From: Chryseobacterium sp. POL2
GTDB lineage: Bacteria > Bacteroidota > Bacteroidia > Flavobacteriales > Weeksellaceae
DNA length: 64,000 bases
Reading direction: 5' to 3'
Assembly: GCF_011058315.1 (NCBI RefSeq)
Contig: NZ_CP049298.1
Span: forward strand, 1,674,001 to 1,738,000
The notes under the pieces were generated by a model. The model was not told the origin of the DNA and searched no databases. It saw only the letters and a program-made list of their open reading frames with translations. A program made the position numbers and the translations under genes. Shown in pieces: positions 45,671 through 54,137 of this stretch (its first letter is position 1; every line of letters begins with the position of its first letter).

Positions 45671-46284
45671 TTTCTGATAATTACATAAGAATTTTTAGCT
45701 CCCGGAACAGCACCTTTTACTACTAAAAGATTTTGCTCTTCATCTACTTTTAACACTTGAAGGTTCTGTACAGTCACCTGCTTGCCTCCCATTCTTCCAG
45801 CCATTCTCATCCCCTTGAATACTCTTGAAGGATCTGATCCCGCACCGATAGAACCTGGAGCTCTAAGTCTGTTGTGCTGACCATGAGTCGCCTGCATTAC
45901 ACCTCCAAAGTTGTGTCTTTTAACAACCCCTTGGAAACCTTTACCTTTTGAAGTCCCTGTTACATCAACATACTCACCTTCAGTAAATAAGTTAACTTTA
46001 ACTTCTTCTCCTACTTTTGCATCAGCGAATCCATTATGGAATTCAACCAATTTCGCTTTAGGAGCTGAACCAGCCTTTTTAAAATGACCAGCTAACGCTT
46101 TTCCAACGTTCTTCTCACTCTTGTCATCGAAACCTAACTGCACAGCCTCGTAGCCGTCGTTCTCAATGGTTCTGACCTGTAAAATCGAGCATGGACCAGC
46201 TTGAATAACTGTACAAGGAATGTTTTTTCCTTCTTCGTTAAACAAAGATGTCATACCGACTTTTTTACCAATAATACCTGACAT
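45661..46284 (-). CDS. rplC: 50S ribosomal protein L3
   Basis: 207 residues: [20 protein letters not shown] start and the central loop [38 protein letters not shown] in outline, which approaches the peptidyl transferase center. First gene of the transcription unit, with a promoter match 107 bp upstream. rpsJ (S10), which normally precedes rplC, is absent from this place. Confidence 0.99.
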   Translation of the reverse strand: MSGIIGKKVGMTSLFNEEGKNIPCTVIQAGPCSILQVRTIENDGYEAVQLGFDDKSEKNVGKALAGHFKKAGSAPKAKLVEFHNGFADAKVGEEVKVNLFTEGEYVDVTGTSKGKGFQGVVKRHNFGGVMQATHGQHNRLRAPGSIGAGSDPSRVFKGMRMAGRMGGKQVTVQNLQVLKVDEEQNLLVVKGAVPGAKNSYVIIRKWN

Positions 46285-46390
46285 TGTTTAATATTATATT
46301 CTTAATTCTTGTATTAACACTCAGCATTTTACGGGTTTTTGTAATGTTCTATGTCTGAAATAGGCATACTCCTTCCCTAAAATGAGTGTG

Positions 46391-46420
46391 CAAATGTATG
46401 AATATTTTAATAAACTCCAA
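46391..46420 (-). promoter_or_regulatory. Promoter of the ribosomal protein operon
   Basis: On the minus strand TTG-N19-TACATTTG (plus 46391-46420) fits the Bacteroidota consensus exactly. A ~100-nt leader precedes rplC; no second promoter or gene lies between it and the divergent region. Confidence 0.82.
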
Positions 46421-46495
46421 AAAAAATTTAAGAAATTATTTGATTTTTTGATAGTTAGCCTATTTTGAACAAACTTTACAGTCAAAGGCTTGCGA

Positions 46496-46936
46496 TTAAG
46501 TATTTTTAAGTTTTGCTGAATGATTTTTCACAGCTGCATCTATCGAATGTGATTTATGAATATCGGATTCTTTCTTTGCTAATTCTGCTAATTTCACAAA
46601 ATAAGTATGCAGCTGATCCAGATCCTTCTCCGTGAGATCTTCTATATCCACCATACGATTGCTAGCCTCTTTGCTAGCTGCTATCAATTCATTAAGTTTA
46701 ATTTGTAAAGCTTTAGAATCTTTGTTCTGTGCTTTTTGGATAAGAAACACCATAAGAAAAGTAACAATTGTCGTTCCCGTATTAATTACCAATTGCCAAG
46801 TATCAGAATAATGGAAGAAAGGGCCAGAAGCCACCCAAATTAAAACAATAAGTAAAGCGCCCAAAAAAGCATTGGAACTTCCAGTGAAAAAAGTCGCCCA
46901 ATTCGCAAAACGTTCAAAAAAACTTTTAGATCTCAT
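46496..46936 (-). CDS. Low-affinity iron permease family protein
   Basis: 146 residues with two to three membrane helices at ~22-42 and ~50-68 (FLGALLIVLIWVASGPFFHY, TGTTIVTFLMVFLIQKAQNKD), the pattern of PF04120; the C-terminal half is a soluble helical tail. The name derives from yeast Fet4, but bacterial members are much shorter and transport by them is not shown. It stands alone upstream of the ribosomal operon on the same strand. Confidence 0.85.
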   Translation of the reverse strand: MRSKSFFERFANWATFFTGSSNAFLGALLIVLIWVASGPFFHYSDTWQLVINTGTTIVTFLMVFLIQKAQNKDSKALQIKLNELIAASKEASNRMVDIEDLTEKDLDQLHTYFVKLAELAKKESDIHKSHSIDAAVKNHSAKLKNT

Positions 46937-47085
46937 AATTTCATCGATATAATTAGCAAAACGTCGTCCAGCAAAGCAAGACTTTATTATCTTCGTAAGT
47001 TAAACAAAACTACAAAATGTTTTGACCAATTTTCATAATTAAATCCTTAACATTTTGAAAGTTGAGTCAAGAAACAAATAAAAAA

Positions 47086-48066
47086 ATGAAACATATATAT
47101 TGGTTTTTCTTACTAATCATTTTTAGTTCTTGTCAAAAAGAAGTGCAGCACGACTACGGATTTTACTATTGGCGAAGCAATTTTGATCTGAGTAAAGACG
47201 AAACAAGACTTCTTAACCAATCGAAAGTTCCGGTCTTATATACGCGTTTTTTTGACGTGCAGAAAAAAGGCAATGCTTACGAAGCAGTAGGCGTTCTTCA
47301 GAAAAAGCATGAAAATTCGGTTTCAAAGAAAATTGTCCCCGTCATTTTTATAACGAACGAAACTTGGTACAAAATTTCAAAAAAAGACATTACATTCCTT
47401 GCTCAGAAAACTACAGATCATATTAATAATCTTGCGAAAAAATTTGATTTTAAATTGGAAAACGAAATCCAAATTGACAGCGACTGGACAAAAAGCACAA
47501 AAGACGATTATTTTTTATTTTTGAACGAATTAAAACGGATTTCAAAAAAAGACATAACATCAACGCTACGACTTCATCAAGTGCGGGACAAAAAAACAAT
47601 GGGTATTCCGCCAGTTAAGAAAATGTATTTGATGTGTTACTCAACCTCTTCGCCTTTGGAAAACTCGGATAAGAACTCCATTTTAGATTTAACATTATTG
47701 AAAGCCTATCTCCGCGACCTTGAAAATTATCCTGTAAAACTAGACATCGCTTTACCAATTTATTCTTGGGGAATCGTCACCAACCATCTTGGAAAACACA
47801 AATTGATAAATGCCATAAAAACTTCAGATTTAGAAAATAAAAATTTTGAGAAAATAAATGATAACATGTACAAAGTTGTAAAAGATGATTTCTATTTTGG
47901 CATGTATCTCAACAAAGGCTTCGAGATAAAAGTTGAAGAAGTCCCAGAGTCTGATATTTTAGAAAGCATTAACTTTATCGATACAAAACTGAACTATCCC
48001 TATCATATTATATATTACCATCTGGACAATCAGTTTACACAACATTATAAAAACCTAATAAAATAA
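47086..48066 (+). CDS. Lipoprotein of unknown function
   Basis: 326 residues from the ATG at 47086, which places a lipobox directly behind a hydrophobic stretch (YWFFLLIIFSSC, Cys ~17). The mature protein has alternating beta and helical segments (GFYYWRSNF, KVPVLYTRFFDV, TEIQIDSDWT-like, KLDIALPIYSWG); the DSDWT motif and the repeated question of reading a fragment of a TIM-barrel-like fold suggest a glycosidase-related barrel, but no family is recognised. 3 bp separate its stop from the next gene, so the pair is an operon. Confidence 0.75.
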   Translation: MKHIYWFFLLIIFSSCQKEVQHDYGFYYWRSNFDLSKDETRLLNQSKVPVLYTRFFDVQKKGNAYEAVGVLQKKHENSVSKKIVPVIFITNETWYKISKKDITFLAQKTTDHINNLAKKFDFKLENEIQIDSDWTKSTKDDYFLFLNELKRISKKDITSTLRLHQVRDKKTMGIPPVKKMYLMCYSTSSPLENSDKNSILDLTLLKAYLRDLENYPVKLDIALPIYSWGIVTNHLGKHKLINAIKTSDLENKNFEKINDNMYKVVKDDFYFGMYLNKGFEIKVEEVPESDILESINFIDTKLNYPYHIIYYHLDNQFTQHYKNLIK

Positions 48067-48069
48067 CCT

Positions 48070-50748
48070 ATGAAAAAAATTGGAATTGGCGTTCTTTTAA
48101 GCTTCGCACTTCACCAACAGTCGCAAGCTTGCTCTTGGTACGATCCAGACTACGAATATTTCAACATTTTCACGCAGAGCATTATTAAAGACAAATCATA
48201 TTTACCTTTTTTACTCACCTACTCCAATCGTTTTTATGAAGGCTCAACGCATGTACATGACGAAAATATTGAAGCTTGGCAAAAATTCTTTGGAAACAAA
48301 TTCAATTATGCGGAGACAGAATATCTGGTAAACAAAATCTCTTATGCAGAACTTAACCAATTCAAAAAAGGAACTGGCAACAATCCTTTTTTATCAAAAT
48401 TGGGTTCTAATTTTTACAAGCAATATCAGGAAGCCATCGACTATCTTTTGGAAGCCAAATATCTGGAACCTTATATGCAGATCAAATATGTTGAGAGCCC
48501 GAACAGTTTTTACTATCGAGAAAATGATAATCCTGTAAATGCTACCAATCTGGATTATGCCAAAACAATTTTAGCATTAACCAATCTTTATAATGCCGCA
48601 AAAAATCCCGAAATAAAACTAAGATACGGCTATCAACTTGTAAGGTTTAACCATTATACACAAAACTATCAACAGGCGATTGACAGTTTTAAAAAATATG
48701 TTGAGCCTTTAAAATTAAAAACAGCACCTTATTTTTTAGCATTGGATCAAATGGCTGGCGCGCAACGTGGTCTCGGAAATGGACAAGAAGCCAACTGGAA
48801 TTTCTTCAAAGTTTTTTCTTTTTCAAAATCGAGAAAAGAGTCGGCTTTTGTATCGATGAAATTATCGGACAGCGCTTCTTTCAAAAACATTATGAACCGC
48901 GCGCAATCGCCAGAAGAAAAAAACATGGCCTATTTTCTTTTGGCTTATCAAGAGTATAACAACCCGATTCCTGCTATGGAAAAGATGTACGACATCGATC
49001 CCAATTCGGAAATCCTGAAAGTTCTGGCAGCACGAAGCATTAATGATCTCGAACGCAGTTATCTTCCTACCTACTATAATACAACTTTAGAAGAAAACAA
49101 TACAAGCACAGAAAACAAAACTGATAATAAAGAAACGTCTTCTACAACAAGAGAAACCAAGAAAACCGACGTTTCGTTTTGGGACAAAATTGTCAACTTT
49201 TTCAAAAACCTATTTGGAGGAAATAGCGACAATCCAACCGAAAGAAGTAGCGACCAAAGCGACAAATCTTATCTGAATAACCCTAACAGAATTCCGTTTT
49301 TCTCGGCTAATGACAATTTGTGGAGCGACAACGATAAAGTCCTCAACTACATCGACGATTTGGATAAATTTATCAATAAAACAAAAGACAAATCCAATGA
49401 CGAATATTGGAAAATTGCTTCGGCATATCTCAAATTTTTGAAAAAGGATTATGATGAAAGCATGGACATCCTCGGTTCCATTAAAACAAACAATCCAGAA
49501 TACATTCAGGAAATCAATAAAATGAAAGCCTTGAACACGATTGTCTCGCAACCGAAAATAGATGCGGCTTTCGAAGACAAATTAATGTCTGAGTATAAAG
49601 ACTTCTTTGTAAAACCCGAAAAAAAGAAAGACAGCGTGGATTATTACGACTATCCTACACCTTCGACTTCGGATTTCTTAGTGGACATTTTAGCAAATCG
49701 ATATTTTCTGCAAGGTGAAGATGGCAAAGCCTTTTTGATGAACAACAGGCTTTCGGATTTGCAATTCAGTCCCAACTTAGAACTTGCCAAAAAATTGGAA
49801 GCTTTCATTAAAAAAGACAACAAAACCGCTTTCGAGAAAACAGTCATCGAAAAAAACATTGACATCAAAGGAAGTCCAGAAGCCTTCTTCAATCTTATCT
49901 ATGGCGATCAAGAAATGCGAAATGCCAACTTTGTAAAAGCCAAAGATTATTATTCAAAAATTAAAAACTTTGGCGGACTCCACGCAATTAGCTCATTTTA
50001 TTACGACGAAGAAGAAGCGCCAAAAGTTGACCCAACCGCTTACGATGGTTTTAGCAATATTTCGTCTTTGGTCTTTGGACACAACATTTGGGAAAGCTTT
50101 AGCAGTTCTGAATCTGAAAGTATGAAAGCCGAAAATTACATCTCAGAATTCCCAATGATAAAATCCAATATGAACAAATTGGAATTGGCAACAACATTGG
50201 TTGAGCTACAAAAATTAGGTTCAGCAAATGGCCAAAAAGCGGCCAACGCCAATCAACTTATTGGTAATATGTTGTACAATACTTCTATTTTGGGATATTT
50301 CCGTCAATTGTTTGTGATGGATTCTAACAATGCTGGTTGGAGCAAGTATGATTTTTGGAAAACCGATACGCCGTACAAATATTACTATAAAAACTATTCG
50401 TACACGAGTTACATCAAACCAGAGAATTTTGATTTGTCGATTAATTATTACAAAAAAGCTTTAGACCAAACAACTGATAAAGAACAAAAAGCAAGAATCC
50501 TTTTCCAAATGGCAAGTGCTGAACAAGGAAAATATTACCAATGGGAAAACAAACAGGATAGCAACCTGAAATGGGATGATCCAAGTTACGAGCAAAAACA
50601 AAAGACCTTTGATAGCATGCTTAACAAAACCAAAAATGACAAATACAGAACTTACTTCGCACAGTTAAAACAAAACTATGCTGACACACAATCCTTCAAA
50701 GATTTGCAAAGCAGTTGTCTTTATTTTAAATATTATACCACGAAGTAA
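48070..50748 (+). CDS. Large exported TPR-like protein of unknown function
   Basis: 892 residues. Signal peptide ~1-20 (IGIGVLLSFALHQQSQA followed by Cys). Mostly helical with TPR-like segments (KLRYGYQLVRFNHYTQNYQQAIDSF, AYLKFLKKDYDESMDIL, ILFQMASAEQGKYYQW). Residues ~335-395 are a low-complexity Asn/Thr/Ser/Glu linker that contains a WDKIVNFFKNLFGG amphipathic helix. Translation follows the lipoprotein gene by 3 bp, so both probably work together at the outer membrane or periplasm. Seen often as a pair in this group of bacteria; no function known to me. Confidence 0.78.
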   Translation: MKKIGIGVLLSFALHQQSQACSWYDPDYEYFNIFTQSIIKDKSYLPFLLTYSNRFYEGSTHVHDENIEAWQKFFGNKFNYAETEYLVNKISYAELNQFKKGTGNNPFLSKLGSNFYKQYQEAIDYLLEAKYLEPYMQIKYVESPNSFYYRENDNPVNATNLDYAKTILALTNLYNAAKNPEIKLRYGYQLVRFNHYTQNYQQAIDSFKKYVEPLKLKTAPYFLALDQMAGAQRGLGNGQEANWNFFKVFSFSKSRKESAFVSMKLSDSASFKNIMNRAQSPEEKNMAYFLLAYQEYNNPIPAMEKMYDIDPNSEILKVLAARSINDLERSYLPTYYNTTLEENNTSTENKTDNKETSSTTRETKKTDVSFWDKIVNFFKNLFGGNSDNPTERSSDQSDKSYLNNPNRIPFFSANDNLWSDNDKVLNYIDDLDKFINKTKDKSNDEYWKIASAYLKFLKKDYDESMDILGSIKTNNPEYIQEINKMKALNTIVSQPKIDAAFEDKLMSEYKDFFVKPEKKKDSVDYYDYPTPSTSDFLVDILANRYFLQGEDGKAFLMNNRLSDLQFSPNLELAKKLEAFIKKDNKTAFEKTVIEKNIDIKGSPEAFFNLIYGDQEMRNANFVKAKDYYSKIKNFGGLHAISSFYYDEEEAPKVDPTAYDGFSNISSLVFGHNIWESFSSSESESMKAENYISEFPMIKSNMNKLELATTLVELQKLGSANGQKAANANQLIGNMLYNTSILGYFRQLFVMDSNNAGWSKYDFWKTDTPYKYYYKNYSYTSYIKPENFDLSINYYKKALDQTTDKEQKARILFQMASAEQGKYYQWENKQDSNLKWDDPSYEQKQKTFDSMLNKTKNDKYRTYFAQLKQNYADTQSFKDLQSSCLYFKYYTTK

Positions 50749-50758
50749 ACTTAACATT

Positions 50759-50797
50759 AAAAAAAGCGGTCGCTCTATTCTGAGGCCGCTTTTTTTA
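50759..50797 (+). terminator. Terminator after the TPR-like gene
   Basis: AAAAAAAGCGG ... CCGCTTTTTTT hairpin 10 bp after the stop, with T run in the rightward direction; the A run on the other side makes it usable for the convergent gene at 50828 too. Confidence 0.85.
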
Positions 50798-50827
50798 TGG
50801 GACATCGAAAGTAAAAGAATTTCTCTT

Positions 50828-51573
50828 CTAGCTTCTGGACTTTATAAAGCCCAGTATTAATCCAAAAAGAATTGAAAAAAGCATATACGAAACGATAACA
50901 CCAAGACTTCTCAATATTAATGAGGTTTTTGAATAATGATATGCCGAAAAAAATTGTTTGTAAAACCAAAATGCATACACCAACAAAAGAATATTGATAA
51001 GACTAAAAATAATCGTCAATACATATATATTGCTATAAAAAATTGTCAACAGCACAAACAACAAATTCATCAAAGATTCGACAACGGTTTTATAAGAGTT
51101 TAAAACAAAATGTTCTGTGAGATTGAGTTTTGCTTTTCGAAACCATAAAAAACTAAAAACCGAATAAAGCGGAATTGTTAAAAGCAAAAGTGTTTTGGGA
51201 TATTTTTTCGCAAATTCTTCAAGTCCGCTCACAGCATCTTTCCCACCTTCGGGCATCAGGTCGGCTTGACTTACCAAAGCATATTCTCCAAAAAAATGTA
51301 TCATTGCCAGAATAATCAGCAGCAAACTTACAAAACTGAAATAGCCTACCCTTTTACCATTAATAAACTCCCGAACGCTGTGTCCCGGTCGTGTGAACAA
51401 TTCTTTGATTGTGAAAAAGATGCCATTGTCAACATGCCAAATACCGTGAATTAAATCATGCGTAACAAAATGCTTGAGCGAATACCGGTGGATATTTGCC
51501 TTTTGTCCACAGTTTGGGCAAAAATTTTCAGAAATTGTACGACACAATTAAGGCAATTACTAGAGTTTCCCAT
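50828..51573 (-). CDS. DUF3667 zinc-ribbon membrane protein, apparent frameshift near the N-terminus
   Basis: The main frame (50828-51547) encodes a protein with a FCPNCGQK zinc-ribbon half, the segment HGIWHVDNGIFFTIKELFTRPGHSVREFINGKR typical of DUF3667 (PF12412), then four to five membrane helices. The other half of the ribbon is missing in that frame but is present in the next one: ATG at 51573 reads MGNSSNCLNCVVQ. Adding one base at about 51529-51540 (AATTTCTG) would join both into the expected CxxC ... CxxC family N-terminus. Either a real frameshift mutation or a sequencing error; the coordinates given assume the joined protein of ~248 residues. Function of the family unknown. Confidence 0.8.
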
Positions 51574-51629
51574 CAAATTTTGAGACTCGGATTTTTAGTT
51601 CGTAATATGTCTGCGCAATCTTAATTGTT

Positions 51630-52430
51630 TTATTTCTTTTCTGCAAGGATAGAATACAGAATCGGAATCTTTTCTCCGAGATGTTTGACTCTATATTGTT
51701 TCGGTGCGACTTCTATTGAGTTGTTAAAAATATTGTAAGGCGAATAATCATATTCTTGAAAGTCAGATAGTGTCAGTCCATTTTTTAGCAAGCTGCTGAC
51801 CACTTCGCTCATGCTATGATTCCAAGTCACGTAAGATTGTGAAATACTCGCATTTTTGTCGGCATAAGTTCCGTTTTCTGTTTCGACAATCGGTGCTACA
51901 TTAAAATAATTGTAGGCAACTTTTGTAAAATCATCATCAAACATCCAAACGAGAGGATGAAACTCAACCATCACAAATTTCCCATTTGGTTTTAAAAATT
52001 TTGAAATCAGATTTCCCCATTTATCCAAATCTGGAAGCCACATAATCGTACCATAACTTGTAAATACAATATCGAATTGTTGATCCAAATAATTTTCTAA
52101 ATTATACAAATCACAACAAATAAACTTTGCATCGGAGTTGCTTTGTTTTGCAATTTCCCGAGCGCTTTCAATGGCTTTGTCTGACAAATCCACGCCCGTA
52201 ACTTTGGCACCAAGGCGGCTCAGCGATATCGTGTCTTGACCAAAATGACATTGCAAATGCAAAATAGACTTCCCTTGAAGATGACCCAGCAGTTCCAATT
52301 CGATTGGATTTAATGAGCTTTCACCTTTCAAAAACCCTTTAAGATTATAGAACTCCGATTTCAAATGTGTATCCAAACGATTGTTCCAAGAGGCCTTATT
52401 AATTTCTATGTAATTATTGTCTGTTGTCAT
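51630..52430 (-). CDS. Class I SAM-dependent methyltransferase
   Basis: 266 residues from the ATG at 52430 (MTTDNNYIEINKASWN); a longer start at 52466 has no support. Rossmann-like fold with motif I ILHLQCHFGQDTISLSRLGAKVTGVDLS, acidic Asp at the end of strand 2 and FDIVFTSYGTIMWLPDL as motif post II. The WNNRLDTHLKSEFY start resembles small-molecule methyltransferases of the Methyltransf_11/25 group; substrate unknown. Cytoplasmic. It has its own transcription unit between two unrelated genes. Confidence 0.87.
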   Translation of the reverse strand: MTTDNNYIEINKASWNNRLDTHLKSEFYNLKGFLKGESSLNPIELELLGHLQGKSILHLQCHFGQDTISLSRLGAKVTGVDLSDKAIESAREIAKQSNSDAKFICCDLYNLENYLDQQFDIVFTSYGTIMWLPDLDKWGNLISKFLKPNGKFVMVEFHPLVWMFDDDFTKVAYNYFNVAPIVETENGTYADKNASISQSYVTWNHSMSEVVSSLLKNGLTLSDFQEYDYSPYNIFNNSIEVAPKQYRVKHLGEKIPILYSILAEKK

Positions 52431-52592
52431 ATTAATTAATGTATTAGAATGATTGGGCAGAATCAAATATAAACATTAGTAAAACCTGCTTAAACTATTT
52501 TTAAATAAATTTTAAACTTTCCAATCGATACTTTACAAATAAAATATAAAAAGACTTGCATTTTTTGCTATGGAATGTTAACTGCCGTTTCC

Positions 52593-52600
52593 TATCTTTG
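52593..52600 (+). promoter_or_regulatory. -7 box of the nucleoid-associated protein gene
   Basis: TATCTTTG at 52593-52600 matches TAnnTTTG, ~20 bp before the ATG at 52620. This argues against the longer start at 52575. Confidence 0.6.
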
Positions 52601-52619
52601 CAATCCAAAATCAAAACCA

Positions 52620-53636
52620 ATGTTCTCAAAAATAGTTGTACACAAAGTCGGTAACAAAATCAATGGTGATGCGTTAATTCTTTCTCAGGACGAGTTGGAT
52701 CTTCACGAAGACATGAAGGAATTGCTCGGAACTATTTTCCTCAGCGCTTTCAAGTCGGAAGAGCAGTTTCATTTTTACAGCGATTCTTATTTGGTGAACA
52801 ATCCTGTGTACAGCTCTGTTACAGAGATTTTTGAAGACAAAAACAAATTCCTCTGGGAGTCCGAAAATATTGCAAAACACCTTTATGAAGCTGCAGAAAA
52901 TCCGCGTATTATGAACGGTGAATTGTTCATAGTTTATTTCGATGCAGAAGAAAATCCTGAAGGTGGAAAGATTGACAAAATAGGAATCTTCAAAACAGAA
53001 AAGAAAGAAGCTTTCCTAAAAATCCAACAAAAAAACGAGAATTTTGAAATCGAAAAAGACTTCGGAATCGGGCTTTCAAAAATTGATAAAGCCGCTTTAA
53101 TTTATAATAACGATAAAGAATCTGGCTACATCTTGTCCGTTGTGGACAACAACAAAAATGGCGACATGTATTATTGGTTCGAAGATTTTTTAAAAGTAAA
53201 GCAACGCGACAACGACTATTTTCACACCCAAGAAACTTTGTCGGTTTACAAAGATTACATTACGACACAATTGCCACAGGAATTCGAGGTTTCCAAAGCA
53301 GATCAAGCGGATTTCTTGAACAAATCCATCAATTTTTTTAAAGAAAAAGAAGAATTCAAATACGATGATTTTGTCAACGAAGTTTTGGTTGACGAGCATG
53401 TTATAGAAAGTTTTTCCAACTTCAAAACCGATTACGAAAACGATATGCAGATGAGCATTTCTGAGGATTTCCCAATAAGCACAGCAGCGGTTAAAAAACA
53501 GCAAAGACACTTCAAATCTGTTATTAAATTAGATAAAAATTTCCACATCTATATCCACGGCGATCGTCAAAAAATTGAGCAAGACCAAGATGAGAAAGGT
53601 CGTTTCTACAGACTTTATTACGATGCAGAAAACTAA
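52620..53636 (+). CDS. Nucleoid-associated protein (NdpA/YejK family)
   Basis: 338 residues from the ATG at 52620 (MFSKIVVHKVGNKINGDALIL), whose promoter lies just upstream; 15 more codons are open but unsupported. FHFYSDSYLVNNPVYSSV and IGIFKTEKKEAFLKIQQ recall the NdpA family (PF04245), as do the helical and beta segments down to the C-terminal YIHGDRQKIEQDQDEKGRFYRLYY. In E. coli YejK is a spermidine-nucleoid component of unclear role. Cytoplasmic. Confidence 0.86.
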   Translation: MFSKIVVHKVGNKINGDALILSQDELDLHEDMKELLGTIFLSAFKSEEQFHFYSDSYLVNNPVYSSVTEIFEDKNKFLWESENIAKHLYEAAENPRIMNGELFIVYFDAEENPEGGKIDKIGIFKTEKKEAFLKIQQKNENFEIEKDFGIGLSKIDKAALIYNNDKESGYILSVVDNNKNGDMYYWFEDFLKVKQRDNDYFHTQETLSVYKDYITTQLPQEFEVSKADQADFLNKSINFFKEKEEFKYDDFVNEVLVDEHVIESFSNFKTDYENDMQMSISEDFPISTAAVKKQQRHFKSVIKLDKNFHIYIHGDRQKIEQDQDEKGRFYRLYYDAEN

Positions 53637-53700
53637 TTCGTAACAAAATCCGTTAACAATAGACCAATCAGAAAGACTTAAAAAAGTTTCGTTTTGTAAA

Positions 53701-54060
53701 ATGATTAAAACCCAACAACATCAAAAAGCGATAATTTCTGGCTTTATAGCGGGATTATATCTGTTGTTGCTTGTGTTTTCTCCGTACTTGCATCAACATA
53801 ATGCAGATCCTTATTTTGGTTTTTCAAACACCAAAAACCCAAAGTTTGAAAATATTTCTCAGGAAAAAATAGGTAGTGCAAACGATTGTTTGGCATGTCA
53901 TTTTTCAACGACCAACCACAGTATTGCACCGAAAACTTTTGAATTTAAGATTTATAATTCATTTTCTGAAAAACCAGAATTTTCTCATCTTAAAGAAAAT
54001 TTCTTAAGTTTTGAAACCACACGTCTTTACCTTCGTGGTCCTCCTGTTTATCAGCTTTAA
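53701..54060 (+). CDS. Small membrane protein with a CxxCH motif
   Basis: 119 residues. One N-terminal membrane segment at ~12-31 (ISGFIAGLYLLLLVFSPYLHQH), then a periplasmic domain with NDCLACHFSTTNH at ~61-73. CLACH fits CxxCH, the covalent heme attachment signature, or a metal site with the two following histidines. Resembles DUF2946-like metal-related small proteins in size and layout, but the family is not certain. It starts an apparent operon (77 bp before the TonB receptor). Confidence 0.62.
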   Translation: MIKTQQHQKAIISGFIAGLYLLLLVFSPYLHQHNADPYFGFSNTKNPKFENISQEKIGSANDCLACHFSTTNHSIAPKTFEFKIYNSFSEKPEFSHLKENFLSFETTRLYLRGPPVYQL

Positions 54061-54137
54061 TTCGATTTTATTAAAAAAATCTGTAATTCTCAATTACAGA
54101 AATTTCGTGTATTAAACTGATATTCAATTCAAATAAA

